Shown: piece by piece, positions 26,174-34,594 of the stretch
How the letters are laid out: each line of letters begins with the position of its first letter
How positions within the stretch are numbered: position 1 is the first letter of the stretch
Source: Cyanobacteria bacterium OH_PDB_230
GTDB taxonomy: Bacteria > Cyanobacteriota > Vampirovibrionia > Gastranaerophilales > Gastranaerophilaceae
Length of the DNA stretch: 64,000 nt
NCBI GenBank assembly: GCA_023421795.1
Contig: JAEZSO010000002.1
Location: 620,001 to 684,000, forward strand
Direction: 5' to 3'
Program-made: the position numbers and the translations under genes
The notes under the pieces: generated by a model
The model's input: the letters and a program-made list of their open reading frames with translations, nothing else
Told to the model about the DNA's origin: nothing
Database searches by the model: none

Positions 26174-27217
26174 TTATGTATATTTCAGGTTTTTGTTCTG
26201 ATTTTTTTTCTTATAGTAATTGACTAATAATTTGTATAATAGCTTGTGTTTTAAAAGTTGTTTTTGTTCTTTTATCGTTCGAGACTTTAAGGCATATATG
26301 GCTGAGTCGTATGTATCAAAAGTGATACCTGCTTTTTCGGCTCTGTATTTTATATAATCCATCAAAAGATAAACATGTTCAGAAATTGAATTCAGGTTTT
26401 GCCTTGCATATGAATATTCAACATCTACAATTACATCTTTCACTTTGCTTTCTGTAACTATATCAAACCATTTATCTATTTCTTCAACCGAATCATTTAT
26501 GCCCGGAACAATAATGTATTTTACTTTAAGATGCCCCTTGTTTGTTTCATGAAGTCTTTTCGCATATTCTTTTATGTTTTCACAGACTTTGTTGAAGCTT
26601 CTTACATTTTTTATTTTGTAATAGGTTTCGGGTGTTCCCGCATCTATTGATATCACGATGGTAAGCAGTCCTGTGTGTATACCATGTGCTGCTTTGTAGC
26701 TGAAATGGATGCCTGAAGAGTGAACCCTCATTTTTGTATTTTTCTGAATAAATAAGTCAACAAGGTCATCGAACTCTTCTAGTATAGTCGGCTCTCCTCC
26801 TTGAAAAGTTATTTCTCCTCCTTCTTTAAAATACTCGGAGTTAACAAGCTTTTTAATTGATTCATAGATGTTGTTGTGCTGAGGATATACCATGTTTCTG
26901 GTGTAACAGTATATGCATCTTGAATTGCAATTTTTCCAGTGATTGAAATTTATGTGAGAAATATATTTGTTTTCGTCCCAATCGACCGTTTCAAGGTTAT
27001 AGCAACCTTTACAGCCTTCCAATTCTGATATTTTTTGTTGTTCCCTGAATTCTTTTTTTGTTTTGAAAAGGGTTTCCCAGTCTATATTTTCAGGATCATA
27101 ATTTTTTAAAAGAACGGGTGTTTCGGCGTTGGTTGGTGTTGCTAAACAACAGTTTCTAATAATTTTTTCTTCTATTGAAATCCCATGCCCCATTAAATAG
27201 CAGCTTTTAAATTCCAT
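26174..27217 (-). CDS. radical SAM protein, paralogue 3 of 4
   Basis: 347 residues from the ATG at 27217 (MEFKSCYLMGHG), which has GTGAGG in front; a GTG three codons earlier is part of that ribosome site. CxxxCxxC at Cys97/101/104 (NCNSRCIYCY), [48 protein letters not shown]. The N-terminal cysteines Cys6, Cys23, Cys69 and Cys72 keep the shared C-x16-C-x45-C-x2-C pattern. It has a basic C-terminal tail. It stands between rnhB and gatC in the same direction but with a 145-base gap downstream. Substrate unknown. Confidence 0.85.
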   Translation of the reverse strand: MEFKSCYLMGHGISIEEKIIRNCCLATPTNAETPVLLKNYDPENIDWETLFKTKKEFREQQKISELEGCKGCYNLETVDWDENKYISHINFNHWKNCNSRCIYCYTRNMVYPQHNNIYESIKKLVNSEYFKEGGEITFQGGEPTILEEFDDLVDLFIQKNTKMRVHSSGIHFSYKAAHGIHTGLLTIVISIDAGTPETYYKIKNVRSFNKVCENIKEYAKRLHETNKGHLKVKYIIVPGINDSVEEIDKWFDIVTESKVKDVIVDVEYSYARQNLNSISEHVYLLMDYIKYRAEKAGITFDTYDSAIYALKSRTIKEQKQLLKHKLLYKLLVNYYKKKNQNKNLKYT

Positions 27218-27250
27218 TGTCCTCACTTCTTTCTACTATATTTTAGCATG

Positions 27251-27919
27251 TTAGGAGTCTGGCAGGCAAAGTGTTAATGTCTTTTGTTCTGCCCTGTTAA
27301 AATGTTTTTCTAAGAATTTTTTTCTGTGCCATATCGTTGTACCGCAGGTGTCAATGGCGTTTAGGTGATCTTGGGTTAAATAACCTTTGTTTCGTTCCCA
27401 TTTGTATTCAGGGTGATTTTTTGCAATTTCTTTCATAAAATTATCCCTTGATACTTTCGCCAATATGCTGGCGGCAGCTATGGAGGCAGAATGAGAGTCA
27501 CCTTTTATTATATATTCTTGCTGGATATTAAAATTTGGGATGTTTTTGTTTCCGTCAATTAATATTTTTATATTTTTGTCTTCGAGTTTTTCGATTACTT
27601 TTTCGCAGCTTCTTTTCATAGAAAGAAGCGAAGCTTGAAGGATATTTAATTTTTCGATTTCTTCAACACTGGCAGAATCTATGTGGTAAATAGAATTAGC
27701 TTTAATTATTTCAAATAACTCATCTCTTGTTTTTTCGCTTAATTTTTTTGAATCATTTATCTTTCCAAGCAATTTGGTTAATTTGGAGTTAACATTCAAA
27801 AAGCACACTGCTGCTGAAAAAACAGGACCCGCTCCAGGGCCTCTCCCTGCTTCATCAGTTCCTATAAGGAATGAATAACCTTTGATTTTTTGTTTGTCGA
27901 AAGAAAATAAACTATTCAT
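27251..27919 (-). CDS. rnhB: ribonuclease HII
   Basis: 222 residues. GTDEAGRGPGAGPVFSAAV carries the first acidic pair, ILIDGNKNIP the third acidic residue, and SHSASIAAASILAKVSRD the family helix; the DEDD-type active site appears complete. It removes RNA from RNA-DNA hybrids, including single ribonucleotides. Two ATGs four codons apart are possible; the inner one overlaps the rbgA stop and suits coupled translation, but neither has a strong Shine-Dalgarno. Confidence 0.92.
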   Translation of the reverse strand: MNSLFSFDKQKIKGYSFLIGTDEAGRGPGAGPVFSAAVCFLNVNSKLTKLLGKINDSKKLSEKTRDELFEIIKANSIYHIDSASVEEIEKLNILQASLLSMKRSCEKVIEKLEDKNIKILIDGNKNIPNFNIQQEYIIKGDSHSASIAAASILAKVSRDNFMKEIAKNHPEYKWERNKGYLTQDHLNAIDTCGTTIWHRKKFLEKHFNRAEQKTLTLCLPDS

Positions 27920-28760
27920 CTTTAAGCTCATCTAAGGTCAATTTGCCCAGCCTGCCGTCTCTAAAGTCCAGCATAACGTTTTGGGCACATCTTTTTATAT
28001 CAGCTCTGCCGCCGCTAATAATCCAGTTCCTTTTAAATGCTATCGCTTCAAGAGATATTGCCTCATCGCTCTCAAGACTGTAATGAGATTTCAGTTTCTC
28101 AGGGTAAATAGCAGAAACTACTTCTATAAATTTATTGGCAACGCTTTCAACATCATAGGCGTTTTCGCTTATGGAATTTACAAAAGCTAATTTATTAGCT
28201 TTTTCTTGCTCTTCCTGTTTTAAAGGGATAATACCGGGAGTATCAAGCAAATCAAGCTTAGGATTAATTCTGACCCATTGCTGCTGCCTTGTTACACCTG
28301 CTTTTGCCCCGGTTTTTGTTTTCGTTTTTTTTATGAGCTTATTTATTATGCTTGATTTCCCAACGTTAGGCATGCCTACCACCATTGCTCTTGCTGCCCT
28401 TGGGAGGAGCCCTTTTTGTACAAGCTTAATGATACTTGGCTGACTTAATTCAATTGCCTTATTCACTATCTGAGATAGATCCTTGTTGTTGTTTGCGCTG
28501 GTTAGAAGCACAGGATATTCTGTTTTGCTTTTTAGTATTTTTTGCCATTGTTTTGTTTTTTCTATATCGGCCAAATCGGATTTGTTCAGCAATATCAATC
28601 TTGGCTTAGACCCAATTAGTTTTTCTATTCCAGGGTAAGATGAACTTTCAGGAATTCTGGCATCTAATATTTCTATCACTACATCAACAAGATTGATTAG
28701 CTCTTTTAATTTTTTTTCCGCTTTTGCTATATGGCCTGGATACCAGTGAATATGTGACAT
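27912..28760 (-). CDS. rbgA: ribosome biogenesis GTPase RbgA/YlqF
   Basis: 282 residues, a circularly permuted GTPase: G4 LLNKSDLAD comes first, then G1 GMPNVGKSS and G3 LLDTPGIIP. The opening HIHWYPGHIAKAEKKLKELI is typical. It acts late in 50S assembly. Gene order rplS-rbgA-rnhB is the same as in Bacillus subtilis, supporting the assignment and a ribosome-maturation role. Overlaps rnhB by 8 bases. Confidence 0.94.
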   Translation of the reverse strand: MSHIHWYPGHIAKAEKKLKELINLVDVVIEILDARIPESSSYPGIEKLIGSKPRLILLNKSDLADIEKTKQWQKILKSKTEYPVLLTSANNNKDLSQIVNKAIELSQPSIIKLVQKGLLPRAARAMVVGMPNVGKSSIINKLIKKTKTKTGAKAGVTRQQQWVRINPKLDLLDTPGIIPLKQEEQEKANKLAFVNSISENAYDVESVANKFIEVVSAIYPEKLKSHYSLESDEAISLEAIAFKRNWIISGGRADIKRCAQNVMLDFRDGRLGKLTLDELKDE

Positions 28761-28785
28761 TTGTTTCCTTCTTGCTTTCTTAAAT

Positions 28786-28926
28786 TTAAAGCCATAACCT
28801 TAAGCTTTTGACTTTATTGATTATGGCTTTAATTAATCTGTTTTTGACATTTTTATGCCTTGAAAGCTCGCTTTTAACGGCGTTTAGGTCTTGCTCTTCG
28901 CAAACCCTACAGCCTCAGCTCGCTTT
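28786..28926. repeat. structured gap between rplS and rbgA
   Basis: TTAAAGCCATAA (28786-28797) and TTATGGCTTTAA (28821-28832) form a 12-bp inverted repeat with a 23-base loop. Beside rplS, the 10-mer AGCTCGCTTT occurs twice (28865-28874 and 28917-28926) in a block richer in G+C than its surroundings. Neither is followed by a T-run on the minus strand, so a simple terminator is not clear. Confidence 0.5.
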
Positions 28927-28928
28927 CG

Positions 28929-29282
28929 CTATTTTCTTTCGATTTTTTCTTTGATACGAGTTGCTTTACCAGATCTTTCTCTTAAATAGTAAAGTTTAGC
29001 ACGTTTAACGTCACCACGTCTGATGATGCTGATTTTTTCTATACGTGGAGAGAATACCGGGAATACTCTTTCTACGCCAACACCTTGGAAAATTTTTCTT
29101 ACGGTGATAGTTTTGCCAACTCCAGAACCACGTTTTTTAATTATAGTTCCTTCGAAAGCTTGAGTTCTTTCTTTGTTTCCTTCGATAATTCTAACGAAAA
29201 CTTTAACTGTATCTCCAGGATTTAATTCTGGTAATTCTTTATCAAGATATTCATTTGCTAGTGATTGTACTATTGGGTTCAT
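28929..29282 (-). CDS. rplS: 50S ribosomal protein L19
   Basis: 117 residues, normal length. [41 protein letters not shown] and [18 protein letters not shown] are diagnostic. It lies at the 30S-50S interface. Its usual upstream companions rpsP, rimM and trmD are absent; it has its own promoter and the ribosome site AGAAGGAAA. Downstream are rbgA and rnhB. Confidence 0.97.
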   Translation of the reverse strand: MNPIVQSLANEYLDKELPELNPGDTVKVFVRIIEGNKERTQAFEGTIIKKRGSGVGKTITVRKIFQGVGVERVFPVFSPRIEKISIIRRGDVKRAKLYYLRERSGKATRIKEKIERK

Positions 29283-29319
29283 GACTATTTCCTTCTATTA
29301 AAAATCATTTCATTACACT

Positions 29320-29348
29320 ATGATAAGAAAAACATATTTTTTCTTCAA
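29320..29348 (-). promoter_or_regulatory. rplS promoter
   Basis: Read on the minus strand: TTGAAG (29348-29343), 17 bases, TATCAT (29325-29320). Transcription would start near 29313, giving a leader of about 30 bases that includes the rplS ribosome-binding site. Confidence 0.6.
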
Positions 29349-29450
29349 GCACTTTTTGTTATTTTGGTTTTTATATTAAAAAAACTTTATAAAAAAGGCA
29401 AGAAAATTCGCTCAATTAAGAGATTAAGCCCATATTTGTAAAAAACATTT

Positions 29451-29837
29451 TTAGATTTCAGCAACTGAAATGTTTGTTACCCCCGCGTTTCTGGCATCAT
29501 CCATGAGCTTGACAACCGCGCCATGTGTTGATTCTGGTTCGGTTTGAATTAACATGCCATCGGGAAAATCTTTTACTTTATTTTTGATTGCATCCTGAAG
29601 GTTTGAAACAGGAACTTCCTGATCGTCTATCAAATATCTGTCCTGATTGTTTACGACAATAGAAAGTGTCTTAGATTCTTTTATGTTTTGAGCTTCTACC
29701 ATATCTGGTACTGCAAGGTTAAGTCCCTGTTGGTCTAACAATGGAGCGATAACCATCATTATAATTAACAGAACAAGAAAAATATCCGTTAGCGGAGTAA
29801 TATTTATTTCGTTAAAAGAATCTCTTTGTCTAGACAT
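29451..29837 (-). CDS. ExbD/TolR family protein (second copy)
   Basis: 128 residues. A short cytoplasmic start is followed by one membrane helix containing INITPLTDIFLVLLIIMMV, with the conserved proton-pathway Asp of ExbD/TolR. The remainder is a periplasmic domain. With the ExbB-like channel it should use the proton gradient to energise TonB. It is last of the operon TonB-ExbB-ExbD-ExbD and is a compact paralogue of the preceding gene. Confidence 0.88.
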   Translation of the reverse strand: MSRQRDSFNEINITPLTDIFLVLLIIMMVIAPLLDQQGLNLAVPDMVEAQNIKESKTLSIVVNNQDRYLIDDQEVPVSNLQDAIKNKVKDFPDGMLIQTEPESTHGAVVKLMDDARNAGVTNISVAEI

Positions 29838-29846
29838 TTTATCCTC

Positions 29847-30377
29847 TTATTCTATCCATTCTGAGGGATCATTTGTTGTTTGTGGTGTTGTAGTGGCGGT
29901 TTCTTCTGAAGCATGGCTTAGGTTAGCGGTTGAAGGTGCATTATCCTGCAATTTCTTTTGTTCTTTTTTTGACAATGGTTCTCCGGCTACTACAAGTTTT
30001 GCATATTCGGCTTCTTGAGCTGCTTTCATTATTTTCATAATTTCTGTGTTTTTTACGCGGCTGTCAGCTTTTACAACTACTTCTTTCTTTTCAAGGTGAG
30101 GCTTTAACTTTTGGAGCTCACTGAAAAGGTTGGCATCACTTATTACAGTGCCGTTTAAGTAAAATTTACCTTCTTTTGTAACTGATACCGTAGCATTTTT
30201 TTGCTCGATAGAAAGTCCGCTGTTTATCTCAGGAACGCTGATGCTGTTGTCTACAGACTGGAATGTCGGAGCAACTACCATCATTATAATAAGCAATACA
30301 AGGAATATATCAGTCAAGGGAGTGATATTTATTTCCGTGAACATTGCCTGTTTGCCTTTGGATGTTTTTATAGCCAT
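29847..30377 (-). CDS. ExbD/TolR family protein (first copy)
   Basis: 176 residues. The same EINITPLTDIFLVLLIIMMV helix with its conserved Asp, a periplasmic domain, and an added Ser/Thr/Pro-rich tail of about 40 residues not present in the second copy. The two ExbD genes are 9 bases apart. Two ExbD-like proteins with one ExbB suggest a heteromeric motor or two alternative stators. Confidence 0.88.
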   Translation of the reverse strand: MAIKTSKGKQAMFTEINITPLTDIFLVLLIIMMVVAPTFQSVDNSISVPEINSGLSIEQKNATVSVTKEGKFYLNGTVISDANLFSELQKLKPHLEKKEVVVKADSRVKNTEIMKIMKAAQEAEYAKLVVAGEPLSKKEQKKLQDNAPSTANLSHASEETATTTPQTTNDPSEWIE

Positions 30378-30396
30378 TTTTTCTACCGTATTTACC

Positions 30397-31044
30397 CTAT
30401 AAAGCTATGTTTGATTGTGAGGTTAATGAAGCTTCTTCTTCTGAATCAACAAAACTTAGGAATAAAAGTTTTATTAATTGGAAATCATCTTCGTATCTTT
30501 TTACAGTTGATTGGAATGTGTTGTATAAAATTACCGCGATAATCGCAACGCCAAGACCGAAAGCTGTAGCTATAAGCGCTGAACCAATACCCATTGCTAC
30601 TGCAGCTGATTGGTTACCTTGAGTTGCTAAATCCTGGAACGTATAAAGGATTCTTACTACTGTTCCAAATAACCCTAAGAACGGTGCTACACCACCTATT
30701 GTACCTAATATAGTTAAGTGAGTTTCGAGTTTTCTGGTCGCAAGATTAGACGCGATGTCAAAAGAACGAGAAAATCCTTTTTTCTGTTCAGAGAATATTC
30801 TTACTGCTTCTTCAGTTACTTCACCAATAACACCACCTAATTGAATACTTAAAGCTTGAGCCCCTTCAAGTCTTCCTCTTGCAAGTTCTTTTTGCAATTT
30901 AGGAATGAACTGCACAACATCTCTTTTGTTTTTGTTGTAAAAAGAAAATCTATTTAGTGCCACTGCGATTGTTAAAATCGAGCAAACAAGAATTGGCAAA
31001 AGTACCGGCCAATCCAATTTAATTGAGTGTAGTAAAAGATCCAT
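30397..31044 (-). CDS. ExbB/TolQ/MotA-type proton channel
   Basis: 215 residues with three membrane spans: one near the N-terminus (WPVLLPILVCSILTIAVAL), then TILGTIGGVAPFLGLFGTVV, the signature TM2 of the ExbB/TolQ family, and GIGSALIATAFGLGVAIIAV. Forms the pentameric channel around ExbD. It lies 35 bases downstream of the TonB-like gene and 19 before the first exbD. Confidence 0.9.
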   Translation of the reverse strand: MDLLLHSIKLDWPVLLPILVCSILTIAVALNRFSFYNKNKRDVVQFIPKLQKELARGRLEGAQALSIQLGGVIGEVTEEAVRIFSEQKKGFSRSFDIASNLATRKLETHLTILGTIGGVAPFLGLFGTVVRILYTFQDLATQGNQSAAVAMGIGSALIATAFGLGVAIIAVILYNTFQSTVKRYEDDFQLIKLLFLSFVDSEEEASLTSQSNIAL

Positions 31045-31079
31045 AATTTATATCCTCATTTCTGTTTATTAATTTCTTA

Positions 31080-32252
31080 TTAGTATCTAGATGCTCCGAA
31101 TACATTGTAATCGAAAGTGAATTGTATATCCACACTTCCTCCCTTATATTCAGGCGGGAGCGGTTTAAAAGGTGCTGTTAGTTGAACTGCTGATATTGCT
31201 GCTTTATCTGCAGAAGCAAGTCCTGAAGATTTGTGCACTTTTACGTTTAACAATCTTCCATCGCGGCTTATTGAGAATAGAAGCACAACCCTTTTACTCT
31301 CGTCACCTTTCGGAGGATCCCAGTTCATTTTTATTCTTCTTTGTAATTCTCTCATATATGGACCGAAGTCAGGTTCTCTGATTGCATCGATACCTGGCGC
31401 TCCTTTTGGATTTCCCGGGCCGGGATTGCCTATACTTCCTCCACTTGAGCCTCTTGCTCCGGAGAATCTTCCGCCGCTACCGGTTCCATTTCCTTCTGAA
31501 CCTGAATAACTTGGCGAAAAACTTGGTGCAGGAGATCCTGAACCGTGTCCTGATGAGCCTGAGCTTGAACCTCTTTCTGATGAAGTTATCGGACCACCAG
31601 ATGGGGTTGCCATCTTAGGGATTGCTGATTTTGGTACAGGAATAGCAAAATCAGATTTTGGTTTCGCTGTTGGTCTCGGTGCTGCAGGTGTAGGTGTAGG
31701 CCTTGGTGCAAAAGTTGGAGCTTCTGTCTTGGCAGGTGCCGCAGCTTTTGGTTTGGCAGCTTGCTTTTGAGGGTGTAATATTTTTTCCAGTGTGCGTTGC
31801 TGAGTTGGTTGTTGTTTTACCTGTTTTCTAGGCTGTGCCTTAGGCGCAGGAGTGGACTGTTTCTGCGCGGCAGCTTTAGGTGCTGCGGCTTGAGGCAATG
31901 ATACTTTTCTTTTTGGATCATGTTTTCCCCCCGCTCTTGAGTTTTTATCAGAACGGTATGGTGTTTTTTTGTTTATAGGCGGCGCTTCTTTGTTAACCAG
32001 AACAAACTCGATATCTTTTGGTTTAGGCTCTGGTTTGTCAAATAAGGCAATATTTATCCCCATAAGAGTGAGGATAAATATTAAAAGCCACGCTAATCCA
32101 ATCACTGTCGGATGTAATAGTGATGACAAAAATATGGATTTTTTTAGTGATAATTCTTTTTGATTATTACGAAAAACGGAAGGTATCTGATATTCATCGA
32201 TTTCTTCTTGTTCTTCCTCAAAGTAATCAACTTTTTTGCCTAGTAGTGCCAT
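31080..32252 (-). CDS. TonB/TolA-like energy-transducing protein
   Basis: 390 residues from the ATG at 32252, which has GGGGA upstream; a TTG 14 codons earlier lacks a ribosome site. One membrane helix lies at about 50-75 (SLLHPTVIGLAWLLIFILTL). A long Pro/Ala/Lys-rich and then Gly/Ser-rich spacer (about 100-295) could span the periplasm. The C-terminal TonB domain includes RRIKMNWDPPKG, VVLLFSISRDGRLLNVKVH and SADKAAISAVQLTAPFKPLP. It should connect the ExbB/ExbD motor to outer-membrane receptors, which are not in this window. First gene of the operon. Confidence 0.87.
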   Translation of the reverse strand: MALLGKKVDYFEEEQEEIDEYQIPSVFRNNQKELSLKKSIFLSSLLHPTVIGLAWLLIFILTLMGINIALFDKPEPKPKDIEFVLVNKEAPPINKKTPYRSDKNSRAGGKHDPKRKVSLPQAAAPKAAAQKQSTPAPKAQPRKQVKQQPTQQRTLEKILHPQKQAAKPKAAAPAKTEAPTFAPRPTPTPAAPRPTAKPKSDFAIPVPKSAIPKMATPSGGPITSSERGSSSGSSGHGSGSPAPSFSPSYSGSEGNGTGSGGRFSGARGSSGGSIGNPGPGNPKGAPGIDAIREPDFGPYMRELQRRIKMNWDPPKGDESKRVVLLFSISRDGRLLNVKVHKSSGLASADKAAISAVQLTAPFKPLPPEYKGGSVDIQFTFDYNVFGASRY

Positions 32253-32327
32253 TTTTCCCCAAGTCTTCCAAGTTATTTTTATTAATTTTAGCAAAAATAG
32301 TTTGCCAAAACAAATAGCCTACTTAAC

Positions 32328-33077
32328 TTAATATTTAGGAGTACAGTTGACAGTAATAGGCTGGTCAATTGTAATATCAATAGTTGAGTTTGGAGGTATT
32401 TCTACATCTATGCCCTTATCTATTACGGATTTGCCTAAGCCAAGTCCCGCGCCAACTGCTGTTCCTAGAGCCGCACCTTTTCCAACTTTTCCGCCGGAAA
32501 GAGGACCCATTATTGTTCCCATCAAGGCTCCACCGGCCGCGCCAATAGCTAAATCTTTCGCGTATGCTTTTGTTGTGTCTTTGGCTGTAGCCGCATATAA
32601 TGTACCGGTTCCGTCTTCAGTTTTTATCATTCCTGATATCGGAATCATTTGGCCATATGGAGTTAATATACTTGTAAATCTGATTTTTAGTTGTCCGTTT
32701 TTACCAGCTATCCCGCCTTTTCTTAATAGGATTACATTCCCGTTAACTTGGCTTCCTGCTGGAGCGACTAATTGGCCGTTATAATAGTAATCATTCGACA
32801 AAGCGACTGAAACACCTTGCCCTAATGACATAGTCGCAGAGCTTAGTTGGCTGGTTGTTACGGCAGGAATAGATGCTCCGGCCGGCACCATGAATACGTG
32901 ACCTTTTAAAGGTGGAACATATGTCTGAGGTGCATATGACTGCCCATATTGCTGGGTGTATTGTGGAACATACTGAGGTGCGTTTTGTTGTACCTGATAA
33001 TTGCCTGCAGCAAAAGAAATGTTAGTGCTTAAAAGAGTTCCTGCTACTAAGAAACTTGCAAGTGCTTTTTTACTCAT
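32328..33077 (-). CDS. secreted glycine-zipper protein
   Basis: 249 residues with a Sec signal peptide (MSKKALASFLVAGTLLSTNISFAAG), then a Gln/Tyr/Pro-rich linker (VQQNAPQYVPQYTQQYG). A beta-domain follows with VAPAGSQVNGNVILLRKGG and IRFTSILTPYGQMIPISG, and a glycine zipper region (AIGAAGGALMGTIMGPLSGG, GTAVGAGLGLGK). The central beta-domain is like that of the next gene, so the two are paralogues. Zipper segments suggest membrane insertion or association. Function unknown. Confidence 0.72.
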   Translation of the reverse strand: MSKKALASFLVAGTLLSTNISFAAGNYQVQQNAPQYVPQYTQQYGQSYAPQTYVPPLKGHVFMVPAGASIPAVTTSQLSSATMSLGQGVSVALSNDYYYNGQLVAPAGSQVNGNVILLRKGGIAGKNGQLKIRFTSILTPYGQMIPISGMIKTEDGTGTLYAATAKDTTKAYAKDLAIGAAGGALMGTIMGPLSGGKVGKGAALGTAVGAGLGLGKSVIDKGIDVEIPPNSTIDITIDQPITVNCTPKY

Positions 33078-33132
33078 CTTGTTCTCCTTGTCTTAATTGT
33101 CTAGTACTGCTAAAAATAATTATACCCTTTGA

Positions 33133-33717
33133 TTATAATAATTTCAAATCTTCATTTAAGATAATTAAAACTTCGCTCCCGGCTTTTATTACCTTATGTT
33201 CTCCAAAAGACCTTATATTTGAAGGGGTGTATTGTAAGACTCCTGCCTTCCAGCCTTTTGTGTAGTGAGGCATTCTATGATAATATGCTGCCGGGGTCAT
33301 TTCTCCGCCGATGTAGTTGTCATTGTCTCCAAACAAATAGGCATCTACGGGAATTGTTTTTTTATCTGTGGTTATTATGTTCAATATCTTGATTTTAATA
33401 GCAGCATTGGTTCCTTGAACCGGTTCTCTTATGTCTTCTACTGTTCCTGTTAGCTTAGAACCTTTTGGAATTACGTTTATGTCTCCTATGTACATATCTG
33501 AAGTGTTTATAAAATAAACGCTATCCCCAACATCTGCTTCCTCTGTAGAAATTTCCACAGGCGAAATTGCTTTTAAAAAAGTTCCTTTTTCTATATAAGT
33601 GCAAGTTTGCTGAATCCCTTCAGCTTTTATGCTCGGACTGTTTAATGTCAGAGCGAGTATACAGGTAAAGATTGATAGTATTTTTTTCATATTTTTATTG
33701 TAATGATATTTTTGCAT
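33133..33717 (-). CDS. secreted protein, paralogue of the neighbouring glycine-zipper protein
   Basis: 194 residues with an N-terminal signal segment (MKKILSIFTCILALTLNSPS). It shares the beta-domain pattern of the gene at 32328: VIPKGSKLTGTVEDIRE and IKIKILNIITTDKKTIPVDA align with VAPAGSQVNGNV and IRFTSILTPYGQMIPIS. It lacks the glycine zipper and linker. The start may be at 33717 (with GGA four bases before) or nine codons later at 33690. Function unknown; probably envelope-associated. Confidence 0.65.
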   Translation of the reverse strand: MQKYHYNKNMKKILSIFTCILALTLNSPSIKAEGIQQTCTYIEKGTFLKAISPVEISTEEADVGDSVYFINTSDMYIGDINVIPKGSKLTGTVEDIREPVQGTNAAIKIKILNIITTDKKTIPVDAYLFGDNDNYIGGEMTPAAYYHRMPHYTKGWKAGVLQYTPSNIRSFGEHKVIKAGSEVLIILNEDLKLL

Positions 33718-33856
33718 TTTTCCATAGCTCTTATAAGTTAATTCAAAGTTACTATGAGTATTATAATATCTTTTGATGTCTTAAATATACTTTTAAGATT
33801 TTTTTGAAGTATAATCAATAACGTAGTTATAATGATATCATAAATTGAAATTTTGT

Positions 33857-34576
33857 ATGAATATATTTGTTACCGCAACAGATACTAATGTCGGCAAAAC
33901 CGTTGTAACAGCCGGGCTATCTGCTATTATGCAGTCTCTGGGGTATAAGGCCGGTGTGTTAAAGCCGCTTCAAACGGGGGCAGTGTCCCAAGGCAGTTTT
34001 TTGATTTCGCCTGATTTGGCTTTTGTTAAAAAAATTGACCCTTATGTATCTACGCACGCATCATACGTCCTAAAAACGCCTTCAGCGCCATATATAGCGT
34101 CCGAAATCGAGGGGGTAACGATAGATTTGGATGTAATCCTGAGAGACTACGTAAAAATGAATCAAAAGTGCGATACAGTAATTGTAGAAGGTGCTGGCGG
34201 ATTGCTTGTTCCTGTTGCGCCCGGTGTTTTGATGAGTAATGTTATTAAAAAACTCAATTTGTCTGCTGTTATTGTGGCAAGACCTGATTTGGGCACAATA
34301 AATCATACTCTTTTAACTATTAACAGCTCAAAGGAATTAGGTATCGATATAGCCGGAGTAATAATAAATAAATATCCTGAAGATACGGATGATGTTGCAA
34401 TCAAAACAGCACCAAGACTTATAGAAGAATATTCCGATGCAAAAATACTCGGGATAATAAAAGATTTTAAGTCCGATCAAATTACTCCAAGTATGCTTAT
34501 TGATGCGATGTTGAACAGTGTTGATCTGGAAAAGATTTTCAATATAAAAATCCCTAAATTAGATTTAGGGATTTAG
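33857..34576 (+). CDS. bioD: dethiobiotin synthetase
   Basis: 239 residues from MNIFVTATDTNVGKTVVTAG, where the P-loop GxxxxGKT is TDTNVGKT. Other motifs are LKPLQTGAV, VEGAGGLLVPVAPGV and the adenine-site region VIINKYPE. It forms the ureido ring of dethiobiotin with CO2 and ATP. An upstream TTG (33845) is in frame but has no ribosome site; the ATG has none either. No other bio gene is in the window. A TTGAAG-N18-TATAAT promoter (33804-33833) is plausible. Confidence 0.9.
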   Translation: MNIFVTATDTNVGKTVVTAGLSAIMQSLGYKAGVLKPLQTGAVSQGSFLISPDLAFVKKIDPYVSTHASYVLKTPSAPYIASEIEGVTIDLDVILRDYVKMNQKCDTVIVEGAGGLLVPVAPGVLMSNVIKKLNLSAVIVARPDLGTINHTLLTINSSKELGIDIAGVIINKYPEDTDDVAIKTAPRLIEEYSDAKILGIIKDFKSDQITPSMLIDAMLNSVDLEKIFNIKIPKLDLGI

Positions 34577-34590
34577 TATATTTTATTTTT
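34548..34590. terminator. terminator overlapping the bioD stop
   Basis: AAATCCCTAAA (34548-34558), TTAGA loop, TTTAGGGATTT (34564-34574), a perfect 11-bp stem followed by AGTATATTTTATTTTTTC. The final bioD codons and the stop lie in the hairpin. It also faces the convergent PBP1A gene. Confidence 0.75.
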
Positions 34591-34594
34591 TCTA

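Noticed and set aside
31172..31618. Overlapping rightward frames within the TonB-like gene
   Set aside because: Produced by the Gly/Ser/Pro-rich repetitive coding of the spacer on the other strand.
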